Shown: positions 41,862 through 50,340 of the stretch, piece by piece | Layout of the letters: every line of letters starts with the position of its first letter | Numbering within the stretch: position 1 is the stretch's first letter | Assembly (NCBI RefSeq): GCF_048553275.1 | Contig: NZ_JBLZMW010000001.1 | Location: 434,001-498,000, forward strand | DNA from: Pacificoceanicola sp048553275 | GTDB lineage: Bacteria > Pseudomonadota > Alphaproteobacteria > Rhodobacterales > Rhodobacteraceae | Direction of reading: 5' to 3' | Length of the DNA: 64,000 nt | Made by a program: the position numbers and the translations under genes | The notes under the pieces: model-generated | Told to the model about the DNA's origin: nothing | Database searches by the model: none | The model's input: only the letters and a program-made list of their open reading frames with translations

Positions 41862-42006
41862 GGGGGATTTGTCCACAGGAAAGCAATCCAGCGGCCGATC
41901 CGATACCTCAAACAGGTCTGACTTCTGACCCGGTTTGGCCAAATTCCCCGGGCAGAATTCCATGATGCGAAGACGACACGGATTCGCCGGGTAGGGGCGC
42001 AAACGG

Positions 42007-42786
42007 ATGCATTGGGAGTCGCAGGATGGGCAGGACGCGGGCCAGGGAGCCCCGACCATTGTCCTGTCGCAATCGCAATTGCTCTACGCATTGGGCGGTT
42101 TGTGCATCGCACTGCCGGTGACGATGATCGGGATGACGGCGTTCCTGTCGGTTTGCCGGATGAGCTCGCTCAGCCATTATTACTATGTCCCGATCGCCGG
42201 AAATCTCCTTGTTGGCTGGCTTGTGGTGCTGGCCGGGCTGCTCTGCCTGCTGCGTCCCGCGTCGACATCGCGGTTGCTGGCCTATCGCCTGGCCGCGCTG
42301 ATGTTGGTGCTGATGGCGGTCTTTCCGATTTCCGGCGACGGCTGCGCGCGCAGCGAATACACCGGGCTGGCCTTTTATCACTATGACTATGCGCATCCGA
42401 AAATCATCGGTGTCACGCATCACCTGAGTTTTGTGGTGGGCGGGCTGCACCTGAGCAATCACGAAATCCACATCGGGGCCGGCATGGTTCTGGCCTGCCT
42501 TCTGATGGCCCTGTGTTTCGATTGGAGACCGGTGCAATTCGTCAGAACGGCCCGAAAATACGGCTATGGCTCCGCCGCGCCGACCTTCTGGACCGTGCGC
42601 AACCTGTGCTGCCTCGGCGTGGCGCTCGGCGCTGCCGGGGCAAGCGTCGCGTATCTGATCGATAGCGGCTGGGTGGATGGCTACAAAGGGGGCATACCAC
42701 CGGAGCTGGCCTACCAATCGTGCATATTGCTGTTCTTTGGGGCGGCGATGCTCGGGGAGGCGCGTCGATACAAGGCGGGGGCGTGA
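42007..42786 (+). CDS. uncharacterised multi-pass membrane protein
   Basis: A 259-residue protein with six or seven transmembrane segments (LYALGGLCIALPVTMIGMTA, NLLVGWLVVLAGLLCLL, LAALMLVLMAVFPI, GAGMVLACLLMALCF, and two near the C-terminus). The MSSLSHYYYVPIAGNL segment after the first helix and HYDYAHPKIIGVTHHLSF in a loop are distinctive, with His/Asp that could bind metal or lipid head groups. Family unknown to me. Starts divergent from phoX and may share its phosphate control. Confidence 0.72.
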   Translation: MHWESQDGQDAGQGAPTIVLSQSQLLYALGGLCIALPVTMIGMTAFLSVCRMSSLSHYYYVPIAGNLLVGWLVVLAGLLCLLRPASTSRLLAYRLAALMLVLMAVFPISGDGCARSEYTGLAFYHYDYAHPKIIGVTHHLSFVVGGLHLSNHEIHIGAGMVLACLLMALCFDWRPVQFVRTARKYGYGSAAPTFWTVRNLCCLGVALGAAGASVAYLIDSGWVDGYKGGIPPELAYQSCILLFFGAAMLGEARRYKAGA

Positions 42787-42874
42787 CCTCGGCTTGTTGC
42801 GCCGTGCGGCGCTGGAAAACGCCGCGCTCCCGCCTACCTGGATTGGGGTAGGACGATCGCGAAGGGGCTAACCC

Positions 42875-43108
42875 ATGTTACAGGACAAACGCAAGGATCT
42901 GGACGCGGAGAAGCGCAAGCTGCTGCTTGAGCGTCTGCTCCGTGAGGTCGGTCGCGACAACCCCGACCTCTATTACCGCTCGACCAGCGACATTGCGCAG
43001 CTTATCTTCAATCACGTCGAAAGCGCGGCAATGCTTCACCCTGAAGAACGCGCTTTGGTCAAGGGGCTCAGCCCGCGCGATATCGCGGTCTTGCTGAGCC
43101 TGCATTGA
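42875..43108 (+). CDS. small conserved hypothetical protein
   Basis: A 77-residue helical protein starting MLQDKRKDLDAEKRKLLLER, with a central DNPDLYYRSTSDIAQLIFNH and end SPRDIAVLLSLH. No signal peptide or membrane segment. The ATG follows GGGGCTAACCC with a weak ribosome binding site. It is tail-to-tail with fabA. Function unknown; a regulatory adaptor is possible from size alone. Confidence 0.6.
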   Translation: MLQDKRKDLDAEKRKLLLERLLREVGRDNPDLYYRSTSDIAQLIFNHVESAAMLHPEERALVKGLSPRDIAVLLSLH

Positions 43109-43221
43109 ACGGTGAACGCCTGCGCCGGAACACCCTCCTCGGGCGGGGCAAGGCAGCGGGACGAGCAGCCTTTCGTGCGCGGCTGCGCCTCTCGGCAAAG
43201 ACCGCTGATCCCTGCGATGGC

Positions 43222-43731
43222 TCAGCTTTCGCTGAGCGCCACTTTCATGTCCTTGACCTGATAGATCACCTCGCCGTCCGCCTCGACGATGCCGTCAGCG
43301 ACGCCCATGGTCAGACGGCGGGTCTGGATCGCCTTGGTAAAGTCGATCTTGTAGGTCAGCATCTTGCGATCCGGGCGCACCATGCCGGTCAGTTTCACCT
43401 CGCCGACGCCAAGCGCATAGCCGCGCCCTTGCCAGCCGCGCCAGCCGAGGTTGAAGCCGGTCAGCTGCCACAGGCCGTCAAGGCCAAGGCAGCCGGGCAT
43501 AATGGGGTTGCCGGGAAAATGGCAGTCGAAGAACCACAGGTCCGGGGTAATATCGAATTCTGCAACGATGTGCCCCTTGCCATGCGCCCCGCCATCGGCG
43601 GACACATCGGTGATACGGTCCATCATCAGCATCGGCGGCGCGGGAAGCTGGGCGTTGCCCGGTCCAAAAAGCTCGCCCGCGGCGCATTTCAGAAGGTCTT
43701 CCTTGCTGAAGCTGGTCGGAAAATCGGCCAT
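43222..43731 (-). CDS. fabA: 3-hydroxydecanoyl-[ACP] dehydratase/isomerase
   Basis: Dehydrates 3-hydroxydecanoyl-ACP and isomerises trans-2 to cis-3-decenoyl-ACP, the branch point to unsaturated fatty acids. From the ATG at 43731 (169 residues; GGGAG upstream), it has the hot-dog fold active site His in FFDCHFPGNPIMPGCLG, Asp in LDGLWQ, and WQGRGYALGVGEVKLTG. Divergent from irr across a 200-base gap, with fabB 4.1 kb downstream. Confidence 0.97.
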   Translation of the reverse strand: MADFPTSFSKEDLLKCAAGELFGPGNAQLPAPPMLMMDRITDVSADGGAHGKGHIVAEFDITPDLWFFDCHFPGNPIMPGCLGLDGLWQLTGFNLGWRGWQGRGYALGVGEVKLTGMVRPDRKMLTYKIDFTKAIQTRRLTMGVADGIVEADGEVIYQVKDMKVALSES

Positions 43732-43931
43732 GTCGTGCAGGCTCCCCATGTTGTTTCTGGTGGTCTTATCAAAAGTCCGGCCCCCAGTATCACCGCCCGC
43801 TCGCGCCATGCAAGGGGGCGTATGCGGGGGGCAGCCACGGGCAGATCGCGGAAAATAGGGGCAAATCCGTTTGAAATTGCCCCCTGATTGGCCCTATATA
43901 AAAGGCAGGACCATGGAGGACGGAGCCCCAG

Positions 43932-44348
43932 ATGCAAAAGTTGGCAGTCGAACGCGGACAGGAATGGCTGCGCGCATCCGATCTGCGCCCCACACGCCAG
44001 CGTGTGGCGCTGGCCGCTTTGCTCGTCGGCGATGGTCAAAACCGGCACGTCACCGCAGAAGGACTCTTCGACCTTGCGCGCAACGCCGGCGAAAGCGTCT
44101 CCCTTGCGACGGTCTACAATACGCTGAAGGCGTTCTGCGATGCGGGGCTGATGCAGGAAGTGACGGTCGACGGCTCAAAGAGCTATTTCGATACCAACGC
44201 GCACGATCATCCGCATTTCTTCTGGGAGGACGACGGGCGCCTGTCCGACGCGCCCTCTGACCAACTTCAGATCGTTCGCATTCCGGACGCGCCGGAAGGG
44301 ATGGAGATCGCCTCTGTCGACGTGGTGATCCGGCTCCGCAAGACGTAA
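43932..44348 (+). CDS. irr: Irr, Fur-family iron-response regulator
   Basis: A 138-residue Fur-like protein. The winged-helix start is LRPTRQRVALAALLV, then TAEGLFDLARNAGESVSLAT and VYNTLKAFCDAGLM. The metal/haem region has DTNAHDHPHFFWEDDG. Alphaproteobacterial Irr senses haem status and represses or activates iron genes when iron is low. Divergent from fabA, as in other roseobacters. Confidence 0.93.
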   Translation: MQKLAVERGQEWLRASDLRPTRQRVALAALLVGDGQNRHVTAEGLFDLARNAGESVSLATVYNTLKAFCDAGLMQEVTVDGSKSYFDTNAHDHPHFFWEDDGRLSDAPSDQLQIVRIPDAPEGMEIASVDVVIRLRKT

Positions 44349-44613
44349 AGACCGGCGCAATGCGTTCGGCGGCGTCGGTCGCCTGCCGGACACTCCTTGA
44401 TCCATACAATGGCATGCTTTGAAGCGATCAGGCGGTCGGTTTTCCCCTTGCGGGAGAGCCAAGGGCCATCGCTGCTCTGCCTACCTTTCGTTTCCGTGGA
44501 TACACGCAGACACACCATGCAAAATCGCACGGTTCGCTCGCTTGCTGTTGCAAGGGAAAGGCATAGGTCTGCTCCAGAGACGTTACTCACGGACTACACG
44601 AAGGAATACCCCG

Positions 44614-45252
44614 ATGAGCACCACATTGTTCGACAAGCTCGGCTGGCGTTATGCCACGAAGAAGATGGACCCTTCGAAGAAGGTCCCGCAGGAGAAGGTC
44701 GATCAGATCGTCGAAGCCGTGCGCATGGCGCCGACTTCCTCCGGAACCCAGCCGTTCCGCCTTTTCGTCATCACCAACCCCGAGGTGCGGGCAAAGATTC
44801 GCGAAGTCGCTTGGGATCAGGCCCAGATCACCGATGGCTCGCACCTGCTGGTTTTTGCCGCGTGGGACGACTACTCCGAAGAGCGCATCGACGACGTGCT
44901 GCATCAGATGGAGGACGAGCGCGGCAAGAATGACATGCTGACCGGATATTATGACAACCTGAAGGCCGCCTACCTGCCACGCGATGCCGCGACCAATCAT
45001 GCGCACGCGGCGCATCAGGCTTATATCGGCCTTGGGTTCGCACTCGCCGCAGCCGCCGAACTGGAAGTGGACAGCACCCCGATGGAGGGGTTCGATCCCG
45101 ATGCCGTGGATGAGATCCTTGGCCTGAAGGAGAAAGGTCTGCACGCGGTAACCTTGCTGCCGCTCGGCTATCGCGACGAGAGCGGTGACTGGCTGGCGGG
45201 GATGAAAAAGGTGCGCAAGCCCCGCGAAGACTTCGTCACCGAGATTGCCTGA
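44614..45252 (+). CDS. nitroreductase-family NAD(P)H oxidoreductase
   Basis: A 212-residue FMN flavoprotein from the ATG at 44614 (AAGGAATA upstream). FMN contacts include WRYATKKMDPSKKVP, RMAPTSSGTQPFRLFVITN, AAHQAYIGLGFALAAAAEL, and LLPLGYRDESGDWLAGMKKV. It resembles NfsB-type enzymes that reduce quinones and nitroaromatics. The gene is monocistronic between irr and rpsA. Confidence 0.92.
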   Translation: MSTTLFDKLGWRYATKKMDPSKKVPQEKVDQIVEAVRMAPTSSGTQPFRLFVITNPEVRAKIREVAWDQAQITDGSHLLVFAAWDDYSEERIDDVLHQMEDERGKNDMLTGYYDNLKAAYLPRDAATNHAHAAHQAYIGLGFALAAAAELEVDSTPMEGFDPDAVDEILGLKEKGLHAVTLLPLGYRDESGDWLAGMKKVRKPREDFVTEIA

Positions 45253-45276
45253 ACCGGCACGAGTGCCGTTTAAGAC

Positions 45277-45305
45277 TTGCTTGACAGGGGGCTCTTTGCT
45301 ATAGC
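45277..45305 (+). promoter_or_regulatory. predicted rpsA promoter
   Basis: TTGCTT at 45277-45282 and TATAGC at 45300-45305 are separated by 17 bases, a good sigma-70 layout. Transcription from about 45312 would give a leader of about 155 bases before the rpsA ATG, enough for autogenous control by S1. An overlapping TTGACA at 45281 has only 13 bases to the same -10 and is less likely. Confidence 0.55.
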
Positions 45306-45468
45306 GCCGCCTGTCGACAAGGTGAAAACACCGCAGGACATGAGAGCGAGCAGGGTCGGGACTATCCGGCCCTCTTTGTTTTGCGATCCGCCTTACCTGA
45401 CCAACCTTCAAGACCGGTGGAGACAACCACCCGGCCAGAAAACCGATGTAAAAGGAAACAGACGCCAC

Positions 45469-47145
45469 ATGGCAAACGCAACAATGGAAGAATTCGAAGC
45501 TCTCCTGAATGAGAGCCTCGAAATGGACACGCCCGATGAAGGGACCGTTGTCAAAGGCAAGGTGATCGCGATCGAAGCGGGCCAGGCCATCATCGACGTA
45601 GGCTACAAGATGGAAGGCCGCGTCGAGCTCAAAGAATTCGCAAACCCCGGCGAAGCCCCTGATATCTCTGTCGGCGACGAAGTCGAAGTGTTCCTGCGCG
45701 CCGCAGAGAACGCCCGCGGCGAAGCTGTCATCTCCCGCGAGATGGCGCGCCGTGAAGAAGCTTGGGATCGCCTGGAAAAGGCATATGCAGACGACGCCCG
45801 CGTCGAAGGCGCGATCTTTGGCCGCGTCAAGGGTGGCTTCACCGTCGATCTCGGCGGCGCCGTGGCCTTCCTGCCCGGCTCCCAGGTTGACGTGCGCCCC
45901 GTGCGCGATGCCGGCCCGCTCATGGGTCTCAAGCAGCCGTTCCAGATCCTCAAGATGGACCGTCGCCGTGGCAACATCGTTGTCTCGCGCCGTGCGATTC
46001 TCGAAGAATCGCGTGCCGAGCAGCGCGCCGAAGTCATCGCCAACCTCACCGAAGGTCAGGCCGTTGACGGTGTGGTCAAGAACATCACCGAGTACGGCGC
46101 ATTCGTCGACCTTGGCGGCGTCGATGGCCTGCTGCACGTGACCGACATGGCATGGCGCCGTGTGAACCACCCTTCCGAGATCCTCTCGATCGGCGAGACG
46201 GTGAAGGTTCAGGTCATCAAGATCAACAAAGAGACGCATCGCATCAGCCTCGGCATGAAGCAGCTGCAGGAAGATCCGTGGGATCTGGTTGGCGCCAAGT
46301 ACCCGCTGGCCTCCGTGCACACCGGCCGCGTCACCAACATCACCGATTACGGTGCATTTGTTGAGCTTGAGCCCGGCGTCGAAGGTCTGGTCCACGTCTC
46401 CGAGATGTCCTGGACCAAGAAGAACGTGCACCCCGGCAAGATCGTTTCGACCTCGCAGGAAGTCGAAGTCATGGTTCTGGAAATCGACGGTGCCAAGCGC
46501 CGCGTTTCCCTCGGTCTCAAGCAGACCCAGCGCAACCCGTGGGAAGTGTTTGCAGAAACGCACCCCGAGGGCACGCAGGTCGAAGGCGAAGTCAAGAACA
46601 TCACCGAATTCGGTCTGTTCATCGGCCTCGACGGCGAGATCGACGGCATGGTTCACCTCTCCGACCTCAGCTGGGACCAGCGCGGCGAAGAAGCGATCCA
46701 GGAATACCGCAAAGGCGACATCGTTCAGGCGGTTGTCTCCGAGGTTGACGTCGAGAAGGAGCGCATTTCGCTCTCCATCAAGGCACTGGGTGGCGACAAG
46801 TTCGCGGACGCCGTTGGCGGCACCAAGCGCGGCTCGATCGTGACCGTTGAGGTCACCGCGATCGAAGACGGCGGCATCGAAGTGGAATACGAAGGCATGA
46901 AGTCCTTCATCCGCCGCTCCGACCTGTCCCGTGACCGTGCCGAGCAGCGCCCCGAGCGGTTCTCTGTTGGCGACAAGGTTGACGTTCGCGTCACCAACAT
47001 CGACAGCAAGACCCGTCGTCTCGGCCTGTCGATCAAGGCACGCGAGATCGCCGAAGAGAAGGAAGCCGTGGAACAGTTCGGCTCGTCCGACAGTGGTGCA
47101 TCGCTTGGCGACATTCTCGGCGCGGCTCTGAAGCGCGACGAGTAA
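45469..47145 (+). CDS. rpsA: 30S ribosomal protein S1
   Basis: A 558-residue protein with six S1 RNA-binding repeats: for example KVIAIEAGQAIIDVGYKMEG, KNITEYGAFVDLGGVDGLLH, TNITDYGAFVELEPGVEGLV, KNITEFGLFIGLDGEIDGMV. It binds mRNA leaders and helps start translation. The real start MANATMEEFEALLNESLEMD at 45469 follows AAAGGAAA; the frame upstream is leader. Codon use is strongly biased, as expected for a highly expressed gene. Confidence 0.98.
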   Translation: MANATMEEFEALLNESLEMDTPDEGTVVKGKVIAIEAGQAIIDVGYKMEGRVELKEFANPGEAPDISVGDEVEVFLRAAENARGEAVISREMARREEAWDRLEKAYADDARVEGAIFGRVKGGFTVDLGGAVAFLPGSQVDVRPVRDAGPLMGLKQPFQILKMDRRRGNIVVSRRAILEESRAEQRAEVIANLTEGQAVDGVVKNITEYGAFVDLGGVDGLLHVTDMAWRRVNHPSEILSIGETVKVQVIKINKETHRISLGMKQLQEDPWDLVGAKYPLASVHTGRVTNITDYGAFVELEPGVEGLVHVSEMSWTKKNVHPGKIVSTSQEVEVMVLEIDGAKRRVSLGLKQTQRNPWEVFAETHPEGTQVEGEVKNITEFGLFIGLDGEIDGMVHLSDLSWDQRGEEAIQEYRKGDIVQAVVSEVDVEKERISLSIKALGGDKFADAVGGTKRGSIVTVEVTAIEDGGIEVEYEGMKSFIRRSDLSRDRAEQRPERFSVGDKVDVRVTNIDSKTRRLGLSIKAREIAEEKEAVEQFGSSDSGASLGDILGAALKRDE

Positions 47146-47921
47146 GTTTCGCTCCGCTGACGCGACCAAAGAATTGACGAAGGCCCCGGACAGGATGTCC
47201 GGGGCCTTTGCGTTGGAAGCGGCATGTCTAACCAGCCAAAGATATCGGGCGGGCGGCTCGCCTCACATGTCAGCCATAGAGTGTGCGGCCCCCGTGACGG
47301 CGGTCGGAGGCTCGACTGCTGCTTTCTCTAGATTGCGATCGGTGTGGCCGTTTGGCCCTCTGTCGATCGGGCGGTGGCCTTTGAGGCAGACCGGATGGTG
47401 GACACCACCTCCACCGCTGCGGCCAGGGCAGTTGTCTTGATGAACAGCTGGGTGCTCGCGCGCACGCTGGGTGCAATCGGCACTCCCTCATGGCCAAGTC
47501 CTGACCAAGAATGCGGCGCTTAAGGACCGGGGTGAACTATGGGTCTGATGCTCCAACCGGACGATGCCTTTTTCGAGTGCAGCATCAGGGGCGTGACGGA
47601 GGAGAACAACCTGAGATGGGTCTGGACTGTGCCGACGGCCGGGCGTGTCCGAGGCCACTGTCTCTAACCCGCAGGGTTTCGCGGGCAGAGCGCCGAAGAG
47701 CCAATTAAGGTTGGACACGGTCGCGGGCCGTGAGAGCCGTCGCGACAAGTCCATTGACAGGTTTCACAGTCGGCGTCTGCGTGACGCGATGTTTGCCCTG
47801 TCAAAGAGCGAGCGACCACCCGACACGGTCCAAAGCTGAAATGCGACAGTGTCGGGTGATACGCGGGGCTTATGAAGGGGTCAGCGCGTTACAAGACGGG
47901 CGTACGCGCACCGGGGTCGAA
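47146..47921. other. gap without recognised gene after rpsA
   Basis: Nearly 780 bases. Apart from the rpsA terminator at its start, only short overlapping frames are present. The minus-strand frame at 47488-47754 contains HQTHSSPRS-like residues that faintly recall transposase ends, but no domain is supportable. Composition and absence of conserved sequence fit a decayed insertion between rpsA and ihfB. Confidence 0.5.
47181..47209 (+). terminator. rpsA terminator
   Basis: A 13-bp perfect stem (AAGGCCCCGGACA at 47181 with its complement at 47197-47209) around a 3-base loop, followed by a short T-run. It lies 35 bases after the rpsA stop. Confidence 0.85.
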
Positions 47922-48122
47922 TTACTCGGCGCCGGTAACCGTGTGGGTGACTTCACCGCCAATTTTGCTGCAATCTGCCGCGCCCTGCGCCATAACGGTC
48001 ACATCGTTGAGGGTGCACAGGACAGCGGCTTCGCCATCTCCGCCAAAGGTCACGCTGATCCCGAAGGCATGGGCGGACAGAGTGGAAGCGACAACAAAAG
48101 CGGAAGCGAGAACAAATTTCAT
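47922..48122 (-). CDS. small secreted protein beside the caspase-like gene
   Basis: A 66-residue protein from the ATG at 48122 (GGAAATCCATC upstream): a signal peptide MKFVLASAFVVASTLSAHA and a mature peptide of 47 residues with two Cys (VLCTLNDV, ADCSKIGG). The Cys pair could form one disulfide. No family is recognised. It lies 136 bases downstream of the caspase-like gene on the same strand and might be its partner or substrate. Confidence 0.65.
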   Translation of the reverse strand: MKFVLASAFVVASTLSAHAFGISVTFGGDGEAAVLCTLNDVTVMAQGAADCSKIGGEVTHTVTGAE

Positions 48123-48258
48123 GATGGATTTCCTGTTGTGACAGCCCGTGACGGGCTTGTGGACTTGGCCGGTTTGGCCGGGGGCATGAGGCTGGGTGAA
48201 GCCAGCCACATTCGGGGAGGACAGCGAGCTGTCCGTTATCTTGCGTTGCGGCGGGCGG

Positions 48259-49101
48259 TCAAAACTCCTCGAGCAGCGATGAGGGGTCCTGAATGATGGG
48301 GGTTTGGTTGCAGTTAACGTCCTGGCCAATGTTCTTGTTCATCAGCGATTGCCGTTCACTGCAAATCTGACGGGCCTGCGTGTCCGCCTGTTTCGCAGCG
48401 GTTTGCACAACCTGAGCGAATGACGCCCCTTGCGTATTGTCCAATTCACTGACCAGTAAACTGCTGAACAGCGGTCCGGTCATATCCTCGTTCATATTGG
48501 CCACTTCATCGGCCGTGGACGAGGCAATGGTTGCAATCCGGACGTCTTGTTGAGGCATTTCATGAAGGACGTCCGCCGCCAGCGCCCCGGAGTGGCAGGC
48601 ATCAAACATTGCGACCACGCGTCCGGCGCCCATCTGTTTGAGCATGTCAGCGAAATCAGAGGCTCGCAGCCATTTGCGTTCAAACAGGGCAAACTGTGTG
48701 GCGCCCGGATCGTCCTCCGACCAGAAAATCATGATGTCGTTCTTGCTGGTTGCGACCTGCGTGCCATCCCCCGCACCATTGTGCATGACGACGTAGAGCA
48801 ACACGCTGTCCTGAGCGGTAAAATCAGGGAGGGCTTCGAAAAACGCGACGAGGCCGTCAACGGTGGCTTGCTTGTTAACCAAGGTGTGGATTTGCGCCTG
48901 TGGAACATCGTACCGTTCGGCAAGCGCCGAAGTGACATCGCGGACCGCTTCGGCACAGATTGCGGGCGGGATTCCCTTGTAGGGTGCACAGGCACCGATG
49001 CCGATGACATGGGTTGCAGGTTGTGCCGCGATGGCAATCCCGGCGCAAAACCACAATGCCGCCGCCATCATAAGGCGATTGAGAAGACCTGTATTTGTCA
49101 C
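48259..49101 (-). CDS. secreted caspase-like (peptidase C14 fold) protein
   Basis: A 280-residue protein with a signal peptide ending AIA. The mature chain has the caspase-fold strands THVIGIGACAPYKG, an AEAVRDVTSALAERYDVPQA segment, the His strand LLYVVMHNGAGDG, and the nucleophile strand VVAMFDACHSGALAAD with the classical DACHSG. The His motif is HNGAG rather than GHG, an odd variant. Bacterial orthocaspases cut after Arg or Lys; substrate here is unknown. The C-terminus is Gln/Asn-rich with three Cys. Confidence 0.85.
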   Translation of the reverse strand: MTNTGLLNRLMMAAALWFCAGIAIAAQPATHVIGIGACAPYKGIPPAICAEAVRDVTSALAERYDVPQAQIHTLVNKQATVDGLVAFFEALPDFTAQDSVLLYVVMHNGAGDGTQVATSKNDIMIFWSEDDPGATQFALFERKWLRASDFADMLKQMGAGRVVAMFDACHSGALAADVLHEMPQQDVRIATIASSTADEVANMNEDMTGPLFSSLLVSELDNTQGASFAQVVQTAAKQADTQARQICSERQSLMNKNIGQDVNCNQTPIIQDPSSLLEEF

Positions 49102-49614
49102 GCGGTGTTCCTTGCTGGGGCAGGTGATTTGGCGGCTCGTCTTGCGCTGGAAGATGAGCGCAAAGGTGTTTCCAAAACCTGAACGTCCCAGGAAAGGGTC
49201 AGGACACTTGTGTACATCGTCGCCGATCCCCCACGCGCGTCAGGAAATTTCGCAAATGATTTTAAGGGGTTAGGGCGTGCTTCGGCTATTCGTAAACGTT
49301 TCTTCAATTGCCGCACACCGGGTGGGACGAGGTAAAGGGAAGGTCGGGCGTGTCAGCGGCCCGGTCTCCAGCGTTTTCCCGGAGCGCCTGAGCGCGCCCG
49401 GGGGGATGCCGAATCGCGGCGGTTGCTGCGCCCGCAGCGCGCGCCGGGCGGGTGCGAATGCGGGGCATTTGCCGCAAACGGCCCGGCGGAAAGTCGCAAA
49501 CTGCTGCAAATCATGGCTTTTCCGCGAAGTTGTCGGTTTCGCAATTGATTTGAGATCAGTATAGTCCAAAGTACACCGCGTCCGTTATGAGGCGCAGCAG
49601 GGGGATTTGTGATC
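49102..49614. other. gap without recognised gene before ihfB
   Basis: About 510 bases. No open frame is supported. The first 150 bases, upstream of the caspase-like gene, hold its likely promoter. The rest is very GC-rich with repeated GCGC stretches. AT-richer sequence from about 49540 precedes ihfB and may contain its promoter. Confidence 0.5.
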
Positions 49615-49896
49615 ATGATCAGGTCAGAGTTGATCCAGAAGATTGCCGACGACAATCCGCACCTTTATCAAAGAGATGTCGAGCGGATCGTGAACACGAT
49701 CTTCGAAGAAATTACCAATGCCATGGCCCGGGGGGACCGGGTCGAACTCCGGGGCTTCGGGGCTTTTTCGGTCAAGAAGCGTGACGCGCGCGTGGGCCGC
49801 AATCCGCGGACTGGCGAGTCTGTTCAGGTCGAGGAAAAGCATGTGCCTTTCTTCAAGACCGGCAAGCTCCTGCGTGACCGGCTGAACGGAAAGTAA
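49615..49896 (+). CDS. ihfB: integration host factor subunit beta
   Basis: A 93-residue DNA-bending protein: MIRSELIQKIADDNPHLYQ, RIVNTIFEEITNAM, RGDRVELRGFGAFSVKKRDA, the beta-arm R-x-GRNPRTGE, and VPFFKTGKLLRDRLNG. The ATG at 49615 is used, with a GTG at 49609 possible and closer to AGGGGG. With IHF-alpha it bends DNA at many promoters. Its normal neighbour rpsA is 2.4 kb upstream. Confidence 0.95.
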   Translation: MIRSELIQKIADDNPHLYQRDVERIVNTIFEEITNAMARGDRVELRGFGAFSVKKRDARVGRNPRTGESVQVEEKHVPFFKTGKLLRDRLNGK

Positions 49897-49904
49897 AACG
49901 ACTG

Positions 49905-50264
49905 ATGCGTTACATTCGCTATGCTCTTCTTGCGGCGCTGGCCATTGTGCTGGTGACGCTGGCCCTTGCAAACAGGCAGGCGGTGACCCTCAATACGCTG
50001 CCGGCCGGACTGCGCGCCTTTCCCGGTGCCGGAGCCTTTGACTACACTGTTGAATTGCCACTGTTTATCGTCATCTTTGGCGGCATCGTCGCGGGTTTGT
50101 TGATCGGGTTTGTCTGGGAATGGTTCCGCGAGCACAAGCATCGTGCAGAGGCGAGCCGGAAGAAGACCGAGGTCAAGAAGCTGGAGCGCGAGCTGAAGAA
50201 GACCCAGGCAGAGCGCGACAAGGACAAGGACGAGGTCCTGGCCCTGCTGGATCAGGCGAGCTGA
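49905..50264 (+). CDS. lapA: LapA-domain (DUF1049) inner-membrane protein
   Basis: A 119-residue protein with two transmembrane helices (YALLAALAIVLVTLALANRQ and LFIVIFGGIVAGLLIGFVWE) separated by a short loop, then a highly charged coiled coil (RKKTEVKKLERELKKTQAER). LapA-type proteins affect lipopolysaccharide assembly by regulating LpxC turnover in E. coli. The order ihfB-lapA-trpF is conserved in related bacteria, and a terminator follows. Confidence 0.88.
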   Translation: MRYIRYALLAALAIVLVTLALANRQAVTLNTLPAGLRAFPGAGAFDYTVELPLFIVIFGGIVAGLLIGFVWEWFREHKHRAEASRKKTEVKKLERELKKTQAERDKDKDEVLALLDQAS

Positions 50265-50287
50265 TCCACGCGGCGACAGACGCGGCA

Positions 50288-50311
50288 CGGGGGCTCGGGG
50301 CCCCCGTTTTT
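50288..50311 (+). terminator. intrinsic terminator after lapA
   Basis: A 7-bp GC stem, CGGGGGC at 50288-50294 with GCCCCCG ending at 50306, and a run of five T. It lies between lapA and trpF, so trpF is likely read from its own promoter or by read-through. Confidence 0.88.
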
Positions 50312-50340
50312 GTTTGAGAATCAAAGAGGTGAGAGCCGGT

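Noticed and set aside
41864..41879. Single DnaA-box-like TTGTCCACAG near phoX
   Set aside because: One imperfect box with no cluster, no AT-rich unwinding region and no replication gene; not an origin.
45281..45305. TTGACA with TATAGC as rpsA promoter
   Set aside because: Spacing is only 13 bases; the overlapping TTGCTT gives the proper 17.
44587..47169. 860-codon minus-strand open frame over rpsA
   Set aside because: A shadow of the high-GC, strongly codon-biased rpsA; no start signal or domain.
47488..47754. Possible transposase remnant on the minus strand
   Set aside because: A few residues recall transposase ends, but no catalytic motif, terminal repeats or target duplication could be found.
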